Source: Oleidesulfovibrio sp047973035
Lineage (GTDB): Bacteria > Desulfobacterota > Desulfovibrionia > Desulfovibrionales > Desulfovibrionaceae
Direction: 5' to 3'
Assembly (NCBI RefSeq): GCF_047973035.1
Contig: NZ_JBKEBF010000044.1
Location: forward strand, 37,890-101,889
DNA length: 64,000 nt
Shown here: positions 32,078 to 40,677 of the stretch, in pieces
Layout of the letters: each line of letters starts with the position of its first letter
Numbering within the stretch: the first letter of the stretch is position 1
Made by a program: the position numbers and the translations under genes
Notes under the pieces: generated by a model
Told to the model about the DNA's origin: nothing
What the model saw: only the letters and a program-made list of their open reading frames with translations
The model's database searches: none

Positions 32078-33130
32078 CTAATACCGTTGAGCTGTAGCAG
32101 CCAAGGCTTCGGCCATGCTGAAGAGGTCATCCACGCCAGCTATGGCGTGGCGGGTTTCTTTTTTGTTTTCGTCCAGCAGGCCAACGTATTTTTGCTTACC
32201 GTTAAAATGGAATCTGCAAACCGGCTTACGGTTGTTATCGTCCAGCAGCACTGCGCAGTAGCTCGCAGCATCGCGAATGAACACTCGTTCAGGGTCCACA
32301 ACTTCGCGCAAGATAGATTTTACAGCGTAAAAGGCTTCCCACTCTTCCTGTGTTGTTTCAATGGCTCTCTTAGGCTCTTCTTTTCTGGGTTCTTCAGGGG
32401 CTTCCGGGTAGGCATTGTCTTGCATAGCAGTTTGCAGGCGTTCGTTAATAACATCGTTAATGACATGCCTGAAGGCGAGTTTCATTTTTTCGCGGTAATC
32501 GTCGATCACATTGGTGCGCAACTGACCTGAATGTACTTCTTTAGCAAAGAGGCGAACCAGTTCATCAGAAGGGTTCCGCATTTCTTCAGCTAATAAAGAT
32601 TTAAGTTGGCGGATGTGTTTTAAGTCTTGTGCTGCGGCAAGAGTTGCTTCGATGTCGAACTTTTCGTTGGCAAGTTTCCTCAGCTCGGGGATGAGGGCTT
32701 CTTCAACATTCAAAAAGTCAAAAACCATGAAGGGCTTGTCGTCCATCATGTTGTGGCGGTCGAGGTCGGAGAAAAATTTGTAAATGACGCCGTCTGTCAA
32801 AATGCCGATGCGTACATTTTGTGTGGCCTGAAAGTAGCGGATGAGTTGGTTGGCTTTACCTTGGTCTAACGTAGCGCCACAGCATTTTACCTCAATCAGC
32901 ATCACTGGGGAGCCGTCACGCTTGATAGCATAGTCTACTTTTTCCCCTTTTTTTGTTCCAACATCTGCTGTGAACTCGGGTTCAACTACGCGCGGATCGA
33001 AAGTGTCATATCCAAGCGCTTGCAAGAAAGGGAGAACAAGAGCGTTCTTAGTCGCTTCTTCGGTCGTGGTATGTTCCTTTAGTTCCCGAATCCGCGCTGC
33101 AAGAGTATAAATGCGATCGACAAATTCCAT
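32078..33130 (-). CDS. Orphan HsdR-N-type restriction endonuclease-like protein
   Basis: 350 residues from the ATG at 33130 (GGAGG five bases upstream). The N-terminal ~170 residues match the type I restriction R-subunit N-domain: EEATKNALVLPFLQALGYDT, then the PD-(D/E)xK core GEKVDYAIKRDGSPVMLIEV with KCCGATL. The motor helicase of HsdR is absent, and no hsdM or hsdS is nearby. The C-terminal ~100 residues (AVKSILREVVDPERVFIRDA; YCAVLLDDNNRKPVCRF) resemble a module shared by many stand-alone nucleases of this kind. A defence role is inferred from fold and from its place beside the CRISPR locus. Confidence 0.8.
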   Translation of the reverse strand: MEFVDRIYTLAARIRELKEHTTTEEATKNALVLPFLQALGYDTFDPRVVEPEFTADVGTKKGEKVDYAIKRDGSPVMLIEVKCCGATLDQGKANQLIRYFQATQNVRIGILTDGVIYKFFSDLDRHNMMDDKPFMVFDFLNVEEALIPELRKLANEKFDIEATLAAAQDLKHIRQLKSLLAEEMRNPSDELVRLFAKEVHSGQLRTNVIDDYREKMKLAFRHVINDVINERLQTAMQDNAYPEAPEEPRKEEPKRAIETTQEEWEAFYAVKSILREVVDPERVFIRDAASYCAVLLDDNNRKPVCRFHFNGKQKYVGLLDENKKETRHAIAGVDDLFSMAEALAATAQRY

Positions 33131-33325
33131 GACTACCTCCAGATTTTTGCGCAAGCACTCACTCTGTTTTTATGATAAACAAATACCCCCTTATCAGGGG
33201 GCGAGATTTGCTAGACCCCACATCCATCGCTGTTTGGTGCTATCTATCTGTAAATTCAGAGGCGCTAAACCAAGCACCCTCAATAAACATTCCTTGAAAC
33301 CAGAATGGGTAACGTCGTGACACGG

Positions 33326-33799
33326 CTAGCTAGTGGCCGTGCTGGCCTTGGCTGGCTCCTGTTGGGCGGCGTCCTCATCTTCTAGGGTTTTTCCCGCACC
33401 AACATGAGCAATCATTGCTTTACGAATTTCCTCATCTGAGGCCCCAACTTTTCGCAAGGCTGCTTCAATTTCCGCTAATTGCTTTCCAAGTTCAGTTTCA
33501 GGTTTTTGTATAGATGCTTTGCTGTAAGTGTGCTTCGCGGGTTCTTGCTCAAAAGGAGTTCCCTTCCCAAGTAAAAGCCACTTTGGACTGAATCCAAATC
33601 GCTCCGAAAGCATTTGCAAGTCATCGGCGTTTGGGCGCTGGCCACCAAACCATGCTTGAATACGCCCTTTGCTTGCATCTAGGTAATCTGCAAGCGCCTG
33701 ATGACTAAACTTCTTTCCGTGAGATGAAAAATGCTCTTGGAAGAAAGTTTTAATCGTTTTCGATTGTTCTTCCCAAAGAGGAGATTTTTTTTCATTCAT
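33326..33799 (-). CDS. HTH phage-type regulator, paralogue 1
   Basis: 157 residues. An N-terminal HTH (KKFSHQALADYLDASKGRIQ, then AWFGGQRPNADDLQMLSERF) is followed by WLLLGKGTPF and a helical block TELGKQLAEIEAALRKVGAS. There is no peptidase domain. It shares its C-terminal block and overall plan with the gene at 33897-34319. It probably represses phage-like genes. It is a minus-strand gene opposite the Cro-like gene at 34432. Confidence 0.8.
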   Translation of the reverse strand: MNEKKSPLWEEQSKTIKTFFQEHFSSHGKKFSHQALADYLDASKGRIQAWFGGQRPNADDLQMLSERFGFSPKWLLLGKGTPFEQEPAKHTYSKASIQKPETELGKQLAEIEAALRKVGASDEEIRKAMIAHVGAGKTLEDEDAAQQEPAKASTATS

Positions 33800-33896
33800 A
33801 ATGGCTTAAATTTTGACCGAAGTATTGAAATTAGTCTAAATGTGGACTTGTCTCATTTTGTCCATATCTCGCAAGAGGATGTGCTATGCAGTTGTC

Positions 33897-34319
33897 TCAA
33901 GCCTGTTTTGCTCGGTTCTGCTCTCCTGCACTAGAGCTGTGCGGAGAGCTGATGTGTAGGATGAGTGCATCACGGATTTCCGCATCCGAAGCTCCAACTC
34001 TTCGCAACGCTGCCTCTATTTCTGCCAGCTGTTTTCCAAGTTCTGTTTCTAGGTGGTTTTTGCCTTGTGCTCGAGGTTGTTCATTGGTGAAGGGGGGACC
34101 TTCCCTCAATAAAAGCCACGAAGGGGCAAAGCCCAATACCCGAGCAATTTTTTCCAAGTCGTCAGCGCTTGGGCGTTGCCCTTTGTCCCATGCGCGGCTT
34201 TTCCCACGTGTTATTTCTAGAAGTTCATCTAGCTGGGCTAAGCTTGGGGTCTTTTTCCTTTTTGCAAGAAATTCCCAAGCCCTTTCTTTAATGATTTCAA
34301 ATTGTTCAGCCCATTGCAT
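33897..34319 (-). CDS. HTH phage-type regulator, paralogue 2
   Basis: 140 residues with the same layout as its neighbour: HTH (LAQLDELLEITRGKSRAWDK, then GQRPSADDLEKIARVLGFAP), WLLLREGPPF, and the block TELGKQLAEIEAALRRVGAS. It is divergent from the Cro-like gene at 34432, the classic repressor/Cro arrangement, with a ~110-base operator region between them. Confidence 0.8.
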   Translation of the reverse strand: MQWAEQFEIIKERAWEFLAKRKKTPSLAQLDELLEITRGKSRAWDKGQRPSADDLEKIARVLGFAPSWLLLREGPPFTNEQPRAQGKNHLETELGKQLAEIEAALRRVGASDAEIRDALILHISSPHSSSAGEQNRAKQA

Positions 34320-34431
34320 TGGAAAAAGACCTCGTAAATCGAAAATTTCGCTTGCATTGAGCTAAATTTTCGTCAAAAGATAGACCTGTCTCTTATAAGC
34401 CATATGCATTTTCCGAATGGAGGTTCGCAAG

Positions 34432-34692
34432 ATGCGTCTACAGTTAGACTTATCTACGCCGACACGTCAAGCCATGTTAGAAGCTTGGCTTGTATCTCAT
34501 GGGGTTAGCAAGGCTCAGTTGGCAGCTCATCTCGGTATCCATACCTCGTATGTGGGCAAAATTATTGCAGGCCAGCGTCGGCCAAAAGTCCATATCGAAT
34601 CGCTGATTAAGCTTGGCGTTCCTGCAGAACTTCTTCCCACTCCGTGTGACGGACAGCCGGGGCCAAAGCCGAAGAAAGAGCATGTTGCATGA
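34432..34692 (+). CDS. Cro-like HTH protein
   Basis: 86 residues from the ATG at 34432 (GGAGG eight bases upstream). The HTH is VSHGVSKAQLAAHLGIHTSY followed by VGKIIAGQRRPKVHIESLIK, and the tail is Pro/Lys-rich. It is the first gene of the rightward cluster, so probably an early regulator. Confidence 0.8.
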   Translation: MRLQLDLSTPTRQAMLEAWLVSHGVSKAQLAAHLGIHTSYVGKIIAGQRRPKVHIESLIKLGVPAELLPTPCDGQPGPKPKKEHVA

Positions 34693-34820
34693 CTCTTTGT
34701 ATCGTGACCCTAGTGGCTGTCCTCTTTAGCTAACTGGCATCCAAGGGAAATTGCCTCTGGTCATTTTTGTTACCACATTTCGGCGAACCCAAGCTCCGAG
34801 AATCGGAAGGATGGTTTCTC

Positions 34821-35297
34821 ATGACATCCACCAGTCGTAACCGTCGTACGTATGAAAACCTTATGGATCTGTTGCAGGATCTGGTGAAACACGCCCCCAA
34901 CGGCCTGACGGCTGATCAGGTGGCGGAACGGTTGGGCAAGGCTTACCCGACGCTGATGAACGAGCTGAATCCCGCTATTGATTCGCACAAGTTCGGCCTG
35001 CAACTGCTCATCCCCCTTATGGAGATTGTGAATTCAGACCTGCCTGCACACTACATAGCCGGTGCGCGTGGAGGAGTGTTTGTGCGTCTGCCGAAAAGCC
35101 GGTGCGTGGAAGCATCGGCACAGCATCAGTGCTTGATTGCCGTGAAGGAATTTGGCGAACTGGTGGCCCAAACGGCGGATGCTCTTTCTGACAACAGGCT
35201 GACAGAGCAGGACCGGAAAGCAATCCTGCGTGAAGGGCATGAGGCTGTAACCGCCATAATGGCGCTGCTCAAGTTGATGGAGGTGGAAAATGGATAA
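34821..35297 (+). CDS. CII-like phage regulatory protein (phage_CP76 type)
   Basis: 158 residues from the ATG at 34821 (AAGGA about ten bases upstream). The region LTADQVAERLGKAYPTLMNE, LNPAIDSHKFGLQLLIPLME, and later HYIAGARGGVFVRLP matches the CP76/CII-like family. These are phage regulators that bind DNA as multimers. The C-terminal third is helical. The position after Cro fits a lambda-like early order. Confidence 0.8.
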   Translation: MTSTSRNRRTYENLMDLLQDLVKHAPNGLTADQVAERLGKAYPTLMNELNPAIDSHKFGLQLLIPLMEIVNSDLPAHYIAGARGGVFVRLPKSRCVEASAQHQCLIAVKEFGELVAQTADALSDNRLTEQDRKAILREGHEAVTAIMALLKLMEVENG

Positions 35298-35514
35298 CTG
35301 CCAGCAGGTTCATCGAACCATCCATGCAGAACGGAAAGGTCCGAATCCCATTGAGCTGGCGTTTATTTCACAGCAGGTTGTGGAGTTTTTGTACCTGCGA
35401 AAGGCAAACCGCCTGTGGAATCTGCGAAAGGCCGCAGGGGCCAGCTTTGTCTTACAGCCTTGCGGGTATGCCTCTGTGCGTGGCGGCATGCCGGGGCAAA
35501 CGCCGGTGCAGTAG
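35290..35514 (+). CDS. Small protein, unknown
   Basis: 74 residues, overlapping the CII-like gene by 8 bases; GGAGG sits before the ATG inside that gene. It contains AFISQQVVEFLYLRKANRLW and no known domain. The pattern FLYLRKANRLWNLRK recurs loosely in the next gene (LERFWNLRGLHAADKAALV). Confidence 0.55.
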   Translation: MDNCQQVHRTIHAERKGPNPIELAFISQQVVEFLYLRKANRLWNLRKAAGASFVLQPCGYASVRGGMPGQTPVQ

Positions 35515-35531
35515 CACGGTAGGAGGTGCCC

Positions 35532-35807
35532 ATGCGCCTGCATCGTTCGGCAGTGTTGGCGGAAGAGGCCCAGTTGTTGGTCAACTCGTTGGAACGCTTC
35601 TGGAACCTGCGCGGGTTGCATGCTGCGGATAAAGCGGCACTGGTCAACATCCGGCAGGGGATGCAGCGCATCCGAGACAGGCACAGAGCCGTGCTGCAGC
35701 AGGCACGTAATGAGCAGAACGGTGTGGAGTGCGACGATGGGAACAGAGCCGGGGCAAGTACGTGCAAAGCAGGGCAAGCGGCAGGAGGTTCGTCATGGTT
35801 GCGTTGA
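35532..35807 (+). CDS. Small phage-cluster protein, unknown
   Basis: 91 residues from the ATG at 35532 (AGGAGGT five bases upstream). The N-terminal half is helical and basic (SAVLAEEAQLLVNSLERFWN). The tail is Ala/Gly/Cys-rich and unlikely to fold. Function unknown. It overlaps the next gene. Confidence 0.55.
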   Translation: MRLHRSAVLAEEAQLLVNSLERFWNLRGLHAADKAALVNIRQGMQRIRDRHRAVLQQARNEQNGVECDDGNRAGASTCKAGQAAGGSSWLR

Positions 35808-35932
35808 CCGATCCGTGGTTCATCGTGCCTCAGGTGGTGCTGTTGGCCGCTGCTGCCGTGTGTTTGTGGCTGGCGTGGCGCTTTCGCAGCGCAACGGACA
35901 ACCGGCACCGGCAAGGAGACGATAATGCGTGA
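35795..35932 (+). CDS. Small membrane protein
   Basis: 45 residues: MVALTDPWFIV, a single hydrophobic helix (PQVVLLAAAAVCLWLAWRF) and a basic tail. AGGAGG lies seven bases upstream. Its ends overlap both neighbours, so it belongs to the cluster. It could be a holin-like or anchor peptide, but size alone does not say. Confidence 0.6.
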   Translation: MVALTDPWFIVPQVVLLAAAAVCLWLAWRFRSATDNRHRQGDDNA

Positions 35933-36167
35933 TTATTGGATTCGCATGCTGATGGACGACAACAGCCAGCTGCATGCCCGCATTCAGGCAAGGGATGTGC
36001 GGGAGGTCGAATCCCGCATGGCGCGCAATCCGGCCATTGCCCATTGGCATTTTATGACGCCGGAAGAAATAGAGGCCTTTGAGGCTGAAAATCTGCACCT
36101 GTACTGGGTCAAGAATCCGGAAAGTAAGAAGGAGCAGCAAGAGGCGGAGGTTGTACATGAATCCTGA
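35925..36167 (+). CDS. Small acidic protein, unknown
   Basis: 80 residues, starting MRDYWIRMLMDDNSQLHARI. It is helical and charged, ending in KKEQQEAEVVHES. AAGGAGA precedes the ATG. No family recognised. Confidence 0.55.
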   Translation: MRDYWIRMLMDDNSQLHARIQARDVREVESRMARNPAIAHWHFMTPEEIEAFEAENLHLYWVKNPESKKEQQEAEVVHES

Positions 36168-36366
36168 TGTCATCACTTCATATACATGCCCGTTGTGCGG
36201 CATGCCCTATGCCGATGGTGAAGAGGCAAAAGAGTGTCTGGCCCGCTGCCGCAAAAGGCAGGCTGCCAGAAAGGCTCTCGCGCCGGAAGCAACTGCGCAT
36301 GAAGTTTTGTCAGAAGAAATAGCGCTGGGGCTGGAGCGGGTGTTGCCGCAGCCGCACCTTATGTAG
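36157..36366 (+). CDS. Small zinc-finger-like protein
   Basis: 69 residues from the ATG at 36157 (GGAGG six bases upstream). CPLCGMPYADGEEAKECLAR followed by C gives a CxxC...CxxxC set able to bind zinc. A helical basic segment follows. It ends the rightward cluster. Confidence 0.6.
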   Translation: MNPDVITSYTCPLCGMPYADGEEAKECLARCRKRQAARKALAPEATAHEVLSEEIALGLERVLPQPHLM

Positions 36367-36386
36367 GCGGCTGCGGCGCTGTTGCG

Positions 36387-36698
36387 CTAGTCTGCCGTTG
36401 TTTTGCACGTGGTGGCCTGTGTGTGGATGGCGGCATACGCCGGTGCGGCATCGGGGATGTGTGCCGTAGTACCCATTTGCAGGGGAACGCTGTCCGGCAG
36501 GGCTTCCGCAAATTCCAGCAGTTCTTCAGACCAGCTGGCGCAGTCTTCCACTTCGTTGCCTATCAGGCACATGAGCGGAGCCAGCGGGTTGTCTTCCAGC
36601 TTCATCAGGTTGGAGAGGGCGCGCAGCGAGGCTGCTACATTATATAAGCGTGTGGGAACGTCTTCGCCTGCGTTCAGGTATTGGCAGTTGGTGTTCAT
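36387..36698 (-). CDS. Uncharacterised protein of the phage-like cluster
   Basis: 103 residues (TRLYNVAASLRALSNLMKLE; GNEVEDCASWSEELLEFAEA). No family recognised. It overlaps the next minus-strand gene by 4 bases. A decayed copy of the adjoining sequence lies at 38220-38545. Confidence 0.55.
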   Translation of the reverse strand: MNTNCQYLNAGEDVPTRLYNVAASLRALSNLMKLEDNPLAPLMCLIGNEVEDCASWSEELLEFAEALPDSVPLQMGTTAHIPDAAPAYAAIHTQATTCKTTAD

Positions 36699-36949
36699 GC
36701 GGCACCCCCTGATTGCAGATCTGCTGCAACGGTGGTGATGGTGTCGATAACGCCGGAGAGCAGGTTGTCAAAAAGGGGATCGGGGCAGCCGCGTTGTCTG
36801 CCCATGTTCAGATAGTGGGCAGCGGCAATGAGCGCCTGTGCGTATGTTGTGGTGTCTGCCGAGTGCTGCGGCTGTGCGGCAGGGCCGGAGAGTGGGCAAG
36901 CGGGGCCGTGGATGCGGCTGTCGCTTTCGTGGTGGATACGCAGTGCCAT
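36695..36949 (-). CDS. Uncharacterised protein of the phage-like cluster
   Basis: 84 residues beginning MALRIHHESDSRIHG; the ATG at 36949 has GAGGTG upstream. The C-terminal part (YAQALIAAAHYLNMGRQRGC; LFDNLLSGVIDTITTVAADL) is helical. The N-terminal part is Pro/Cys-rich. It forms a two-gene unit with the preceding entry. Confidence 0.55.
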   Translation of the reverse strand: MALRIHHESDSRIHGPACPLSGPAAQPQHSADTTTYAQALIAAAHYLNMGRQRGCPDPLFDNLLSGVIDTITTVAADLQSGGAA

Positions 36950-37064
36950 AGGGCACCTCTTCTGGTGTAAATGTCGAATGGGCCCTTTCTGAAAATAGAA
37001 AAAGGCCGGGAGCTTCAACACCGTCACCAGAACGGCCCATAAACTTTCCCCCGAAGGGGGCTGT

Positions 37065-37280
37065 ATGGCTTACGGACTTGCCCTTCCAGATGTACTGGAT
37101 GGGTGGGCCGTCGATTTGTATGAGAATGGAACGGGAGGAGTCACCCTTGATTTCTCATCCTCTGGCGTTTTTTCTCAGCAAAGCATTACATTGGAAAATA
37201 GTTCATTCTCTTCTTTAGGAAGCGCTTTGGGTGTGGAAGGCACTGAGGCAAGTGCAATACTTCAGGCGATGATTGATTAG
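37065..37280 (+). CDS. Hypothetical small protein
   Basis: 71 residues, starting MAYGLALPDVLDGWAVDLYE. The ribosome binding region AGGGGG is close and may pair with CCCCC in a small hairpin at 37047-37060. It is acidic, with no recognised domain. Support is only codon-like composition and isolation on its strand. Confidence 0.4.
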   Translation: MAYGLALPDVLDGWAVDLYENGTGGVTLDFSSSGVFSQQSITLENSSFSSLGSALGVEGTEASAILQAMID

Positions 37281-37328
37281 GAAGTTTTGGAGATGTCTTA
37301 AGATATAGTCTGGTTCGTGTATGGTGCT

Positions 37329-37366
37329 AACGCCCCGTCCGGCTTGTTGCCGGACGGGGCGTTTTG
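37329..37366. terminator. Bidirectional terminator
   Basis: A perfect 15-bp stem, AACGCCCCGTCCGGC (37329-37343) with GCCGGACGGGGCGTT (37349-37363), around a 5-base loop. It serves the HbpS-like gene on the minus strand and perhaps the small gene on the plus strand. Confidence 0.9.
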
Positions 37367-37377
37367 GGCATGTCGGG

Positions 37378-37902
37378 TTAATTCGTTTTGTTTAGTTTTG
37401 TTTTTAACAGTGCAGCTGCGCCAGCCTTTGCAACCGCCACGTCATTTTCTACAGAGCTGCCGCTAACGCCAATTGCACCGATAATAACGCCATTACCATC
37501 CAGAAGGAGCTCGCCTCCTCCAAAAATTGCCATAGAGCCATCTAGCACTTCAATGCCGTAAAGAGGCGCTCCTGGTGCAGCAAGCTTACTTAATTCCAGC
37601 GTAGACATATTCAAGGAACGGGCAGTTCTTGCTTTGCGCATGGCGATATCAACACTGGCTAGAAAAGCTCCGTCCATGCGAACAAAGCTTTTTAAGTTTC
37701 CCCCTGCATCCACTATGGCAATGTTCATCAGGGTTCCTTGCTCCTGAGCCTTTGCGAGAGCCCCCTGCGTTACTCGTTGTGCCTGTTCAAGGGTGAGATC
37801 ACCCTTCAGCATAAGCTTGGAAACATCGGCAGCACCGGCATGTATGCTGCTAAAACTAAGCACAAGAGCAACTACGAGCAGAACCTTCGATAAAAATTTC
37901 AT
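37378..37902 (-). CDS. GlcG/HbpS-family protein, exported
   Basis: 174 residues. A signal peptide (KVLLVVALVLSFSSIHAGAA) is followed by the GlcG/HbpS fold: LTLEQAQRVTQGALAKAQEQ, IAIVDAGGNLKSFVRMDGAF, SVDIAMRKARTARSLNMST and GVIIGAIGVSGSSVENDVAV. Members bind heme or related cofactors, and some work with sensor kinases. Periplasmic location is predicted. A GGAGGC lies upstream. It is monocistronic. Confidence 0.85.
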   Translation of the reverse strand: MKFLSKVLLVVALVLSFSSIHAGAADVSKLMLKGDLTLEQAQRVTQGALAKAQEQGTLMNIAIVDAGGNLKSFVRMDGAFLASVDIAMRKARTARSLNMSTLELSKLAAPGAPLYGIEVLDGSMAIFGGGELLLDGNGVIIGAIGVSGSSVENDVAVAKAGAAALLKTKLNKTN

Positions 37903-38219
37903 GAGCGTGCCTCCTTCAGGTTAGTTTGTATTTACCATACGTGATAAGAGAGTGGATGCTCTTTTGTGTCAAGATATTTCGAGGAAAATATGTTGTGTAG
38001 CAGAATGTTGTTATGCGATTGCAAAAGCTCTTTCTGGTGAAATAATAATGGAAAAGCGTGATGAGTTTTTCAGTCTTCTCAGTCTATGATGATAACACGG
38101 CTTTTCTTGATTTCAGCTTGGCTGTTGTACAGTCTGACAGTGCTTCAATCAGGTTGACACAACATGTTCTTCGTTACTTATCAGGCTGATGGCTGAACCA
38201 GCGGGCTGCCTTCCTGCTT
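37903..38219. other. Intergenic region with no gene seen
   Basis: About 320 AT-rich bases upstream of the HbpS-like gene. No ORF with a ribosome binding site and no RNA gene is visible. Confidence 0.4.
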
Positions 38220-38545
38220 CATCTGGCAGGAGAAGGTGCGCATCAAGGCTGCGACATTATATAAGCGTGTGGGAACATCTCCATTTACGTTCTGATACTG
38301 GTAACTGCTGTTTGAGCAGCATCGTCTGATTGCAGTCTGCAACAACGATGGGATGGTGCTGATGACACCGGAGGGCAGGTTGTCAATAAAAGTAGTCGGG
38401 ACTGCCGCGTTTGCCTGCCCATGTTCAGCGAGCTGCCAGCGGCAATGCTCGTCTGTGCGTATCTTAAGGGATGGGGTGCGTGGGGCAGGGGCGGAAGGTG
38501 GACTTGCTGGACCGAGGACGCAGATGACGCTTTCAGGCTGGGGAC
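38220..38545 (-). pseudogene. Decayed copy of the 36387-36949 gene pair
   Basis: The plus-strand bases around CATTATATAAGCGTGTGGGA (38256-38275) and, further on, GCCCATGTTCAG and CGGCAATG match 36635-36860 in order, with many substitutions and indels. No open frame survives. It is an old duplication of part of the phage-like cluster, about 1.6 kb away. Confidence 0.75.
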
Positions 38546-38809
38546 GTTATGTCAACCCGTACCCCCAACAGGCCGCAGTGCTGGCTGAATCCCCTGCTAC
38601 TTCAACGTGCTTTTAAGACTACCTTGCCGTTGCCAAACAATACTGAGGAAGGCAAGACAATGTTGGGCAAGATAGATTTATATTGTTCCAAGCGGGAGCA
38701 GAAATTCAATTTGTTAGCGCTATTAACAAAATATAGTAGGTTTAACTGCTCATTCCGAAAGTACTCTGCCTCTTAAAAGAATAAGTCGGAGCATGTTACC
38801 AAAAAGGCA

Positions 38810-39823
38810 CTAGGGTAAAAGCCATGCTGTCTTGCGGGAACATGAAAGTAACCAGCTTACCGCCAGTGCCCCGCTTCCGCTGATTACAATCCAGAGAGGA
38901 ATCACCCAGCCAGGATGCCCTTGATACCAGCCGTACTCTTTCATCGGCCAAAGGAATATGGGATGTAGCAGGTAGATTCCTAAGCTGTGTCTGCTGATAA
39001 CGCTGGCTATTTGGCTCACCTTTTTGGGCAAGTTTTCGCCGAAATACCGGCACAGCATAAACACCATAGAGGCTGCCAACACCACATTGAGCGTTTTATA
39101 CGACATCCACCGGCCTATCGTGTATTCCTCGTTTGCCAGACTGTTACTGACTACGGCATAAATGGTAATGGACAGAGCGCTGACTCCAAGTAACGTTATG
39201 GCTGCTACGGTACCTGAAGTAATGGGGATTTTTTTATACAGGATATACCCGAGTGGCAGGTAGCCGGAGTAAAGCCACATCTGCCAACTCCACGGTCCGT
39301 CAATTTTGAGTAAAAACAGTAAGGTTGTAATTAACCACACACAGGTAAAAGCATAAATCCACTTGATATCAGCCTGTTGGATTGCCAGTTGAAAAAAGGG
39401 AATGACTAAATACAGCGGAATGAAATAATAGAAAAAACCAAGATGATAATATGTTTCATGACTCAGGCTGTCTGCCAGTACTGCTTTTACCGTCGTTGCG
39501 TCGAATCCTTGAGCACTCCATCCGGATAAATATGCGTAGAACAGTGACCAGACTATAAATGGGATCAGTACTTTGCTCAGGCGGCGCCGGATGTAGTAAC
39601 GCAGATTGAAAGGGCGTGTGTCACTAAGAAGCAACGCTCCGGTAATCAAAATGAACACCGGTACCGCCCAGCGGCTGATGCTGTTAATGCTGACGGCAGT
39701 CACCCATTCTCCGAAAGAGATAATGCCCAGCTCATTGCGGTACGGCGCAAGTACATGGATGGCGATTACCGCAGTAGCTGCCAGACAGCGTGCTAGGTCA
39801 AAGAAAAAAATTCGTTTTTTCAT
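38810..39823 (-). CDS. Acyltransferase-3 family membrane protein
   Basis: 337 residues from the ATG at 39823 (AGGAAAGAGG just upstream). It begins MKKRIFFFDLARCLAATAVI, the Asp-Leu-Ala-Arg start of acyltransferase-3 proteins, with AIHV carrying the putative catalytic His. About ten membrane segments follow. It probably O-acetylates a surface polysaccharide. It stands alone, without polysaccharide genes nearby. Confidence 0.85.
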   Translation of the reverse strand: MKKRIFFFDLARCLAATAVIAIHVLAPYRNELGIISFGEWVTAVSINSISRWAVPVFILITGALLLSDTRPFNLRYYIRRRLSKVLIPFIVWSLFYAYLSGWSAQGFDATTVKAVLADSLSHETYYHLGFFYYFIPLYLVIPFFQLAIQQADIKWIYAFTCVWLITTLLFLLKIDGPWSWQMWLYSGYLPLGYILYKKIPITSGTVAAITLLGVSALSITIYAVVSNSLANEEYTIGRWMSYKTLNVVLAASMVFMLCRYFGENLPKKVSQIASVISRHSLGIYLLHPIFLWPMKEYGWYQGHPGWVIPLWIVISGSGALAVSWLLSCSRKTAWLLP

Positions 39824-40281
39824 CCTCTTTCCTGAATATGAGTGGCGAGTTTTCCACATGCTTGCTGTGAGCTTCGCAATTCGCACCACCTTAGTGATGT
39901 AAAATTAGCAGCGGTCTCGTTGCGGGCCTAGTGCCGGCCGGAATGTTTGACTTACTTATACACAATAATTCCATACCAGTCTTGGCGAGAGTGTGAAAGC
40001 TCACAGAAGAGAAATTACCATTGCCTCTGCAGCAGGTGACGGCCGGAAGCCTTTCGTAGGGGGGAGAATGTGAGGCCATCTTTCCTGTTTTGAACGAATA
40101 AGATGACAACGTTATGACAGAAGGCAGTGCGGAGCAGCGATACGGAAGAATTGAAATGTCCGCTGACTAGGTCGGGTGTCGATTGCAAGAAGGTAAATAC
40201 GTATTGCGCGGATATTCCCGCAGAATAGCGCTGGCGCCTGTTCAAAAACTTTTGCCACAGGCTGCCAGTCCGTTGAAGGGG
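39824..40281. other. Intergenic region with no supported gene
   Basis: About 460 bases. Short frames exist on both strands but none has a good ribosome binding site or family resemblance. No strong hairpin is seen. Confidence 0.4.
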
Positions 40282-40677
40282 TTACTCTGCAGTATAGCTC
40301 CTCTTGCCCGGTATGACGCCTCGGACCCCGCCTGTAGGGTCGTCGCAGTCGTTTTGTCTTCTCGGGATCAGATGTATATGTGCATGAAAAATTGTCTGCC
40401 CTGCGTCGAATCCGTTATTAATTCCGATATTAAATCCTGTGACAGAACTGTCCTGCTGTTGAATATCGTTTTTAAGCTGCTGTAGCAGTACGTCTGCATC
40501 GGCTTTTTCCTGTTGCGTCAGGCTGAAGTAATCCGAAGCGTGTCGTATGGGGATGATAAGCAGGTGCCCCTGTGTAACAGGGTATTTATCCTGAATAGCA
40601 ACGCAACTGCCATACGTAGCTACAACGTTTTCACCTGATGCCAGTCTGCAAAAAATACACTCAGGGCTTTGAGGCAT
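40282..40677 (-). CDS. HIT-family nucleotide hydrolase/transferase
   Basis: 131 residues. CIFCRLASGE near the N-terminus, then QGHLLIIPIRHASDYFSLTQ, then the histidine triad HAHIHLIPRR preceded by GINNGFDAGQTIF. HIT proteins hydrolyse adenylated nucleotides. GGAG precedes the ATG. The C-terminus after the triad contains a short Asp/Gly-rich tail. Confidence 0.92.
   Translation of the reverse strand: MPQSPECIFCRLASGENVVATYGSCVAIQDKYPVTQGHLLIIPIRHASDYFSLTQQEKADADVLLQQLKNDIQQQDSSVTGFNIGINNGFDAGQTIFHAHIHLIPRRQNDCDDPTGGVRGVIPGKRSYTAE

Noticed and set aside
40086..40245. Short minus-strand frames between the acyltransferase and HIT genes
   Set aside because: No start signals and no resemblance to proteins; treated as intergenic.
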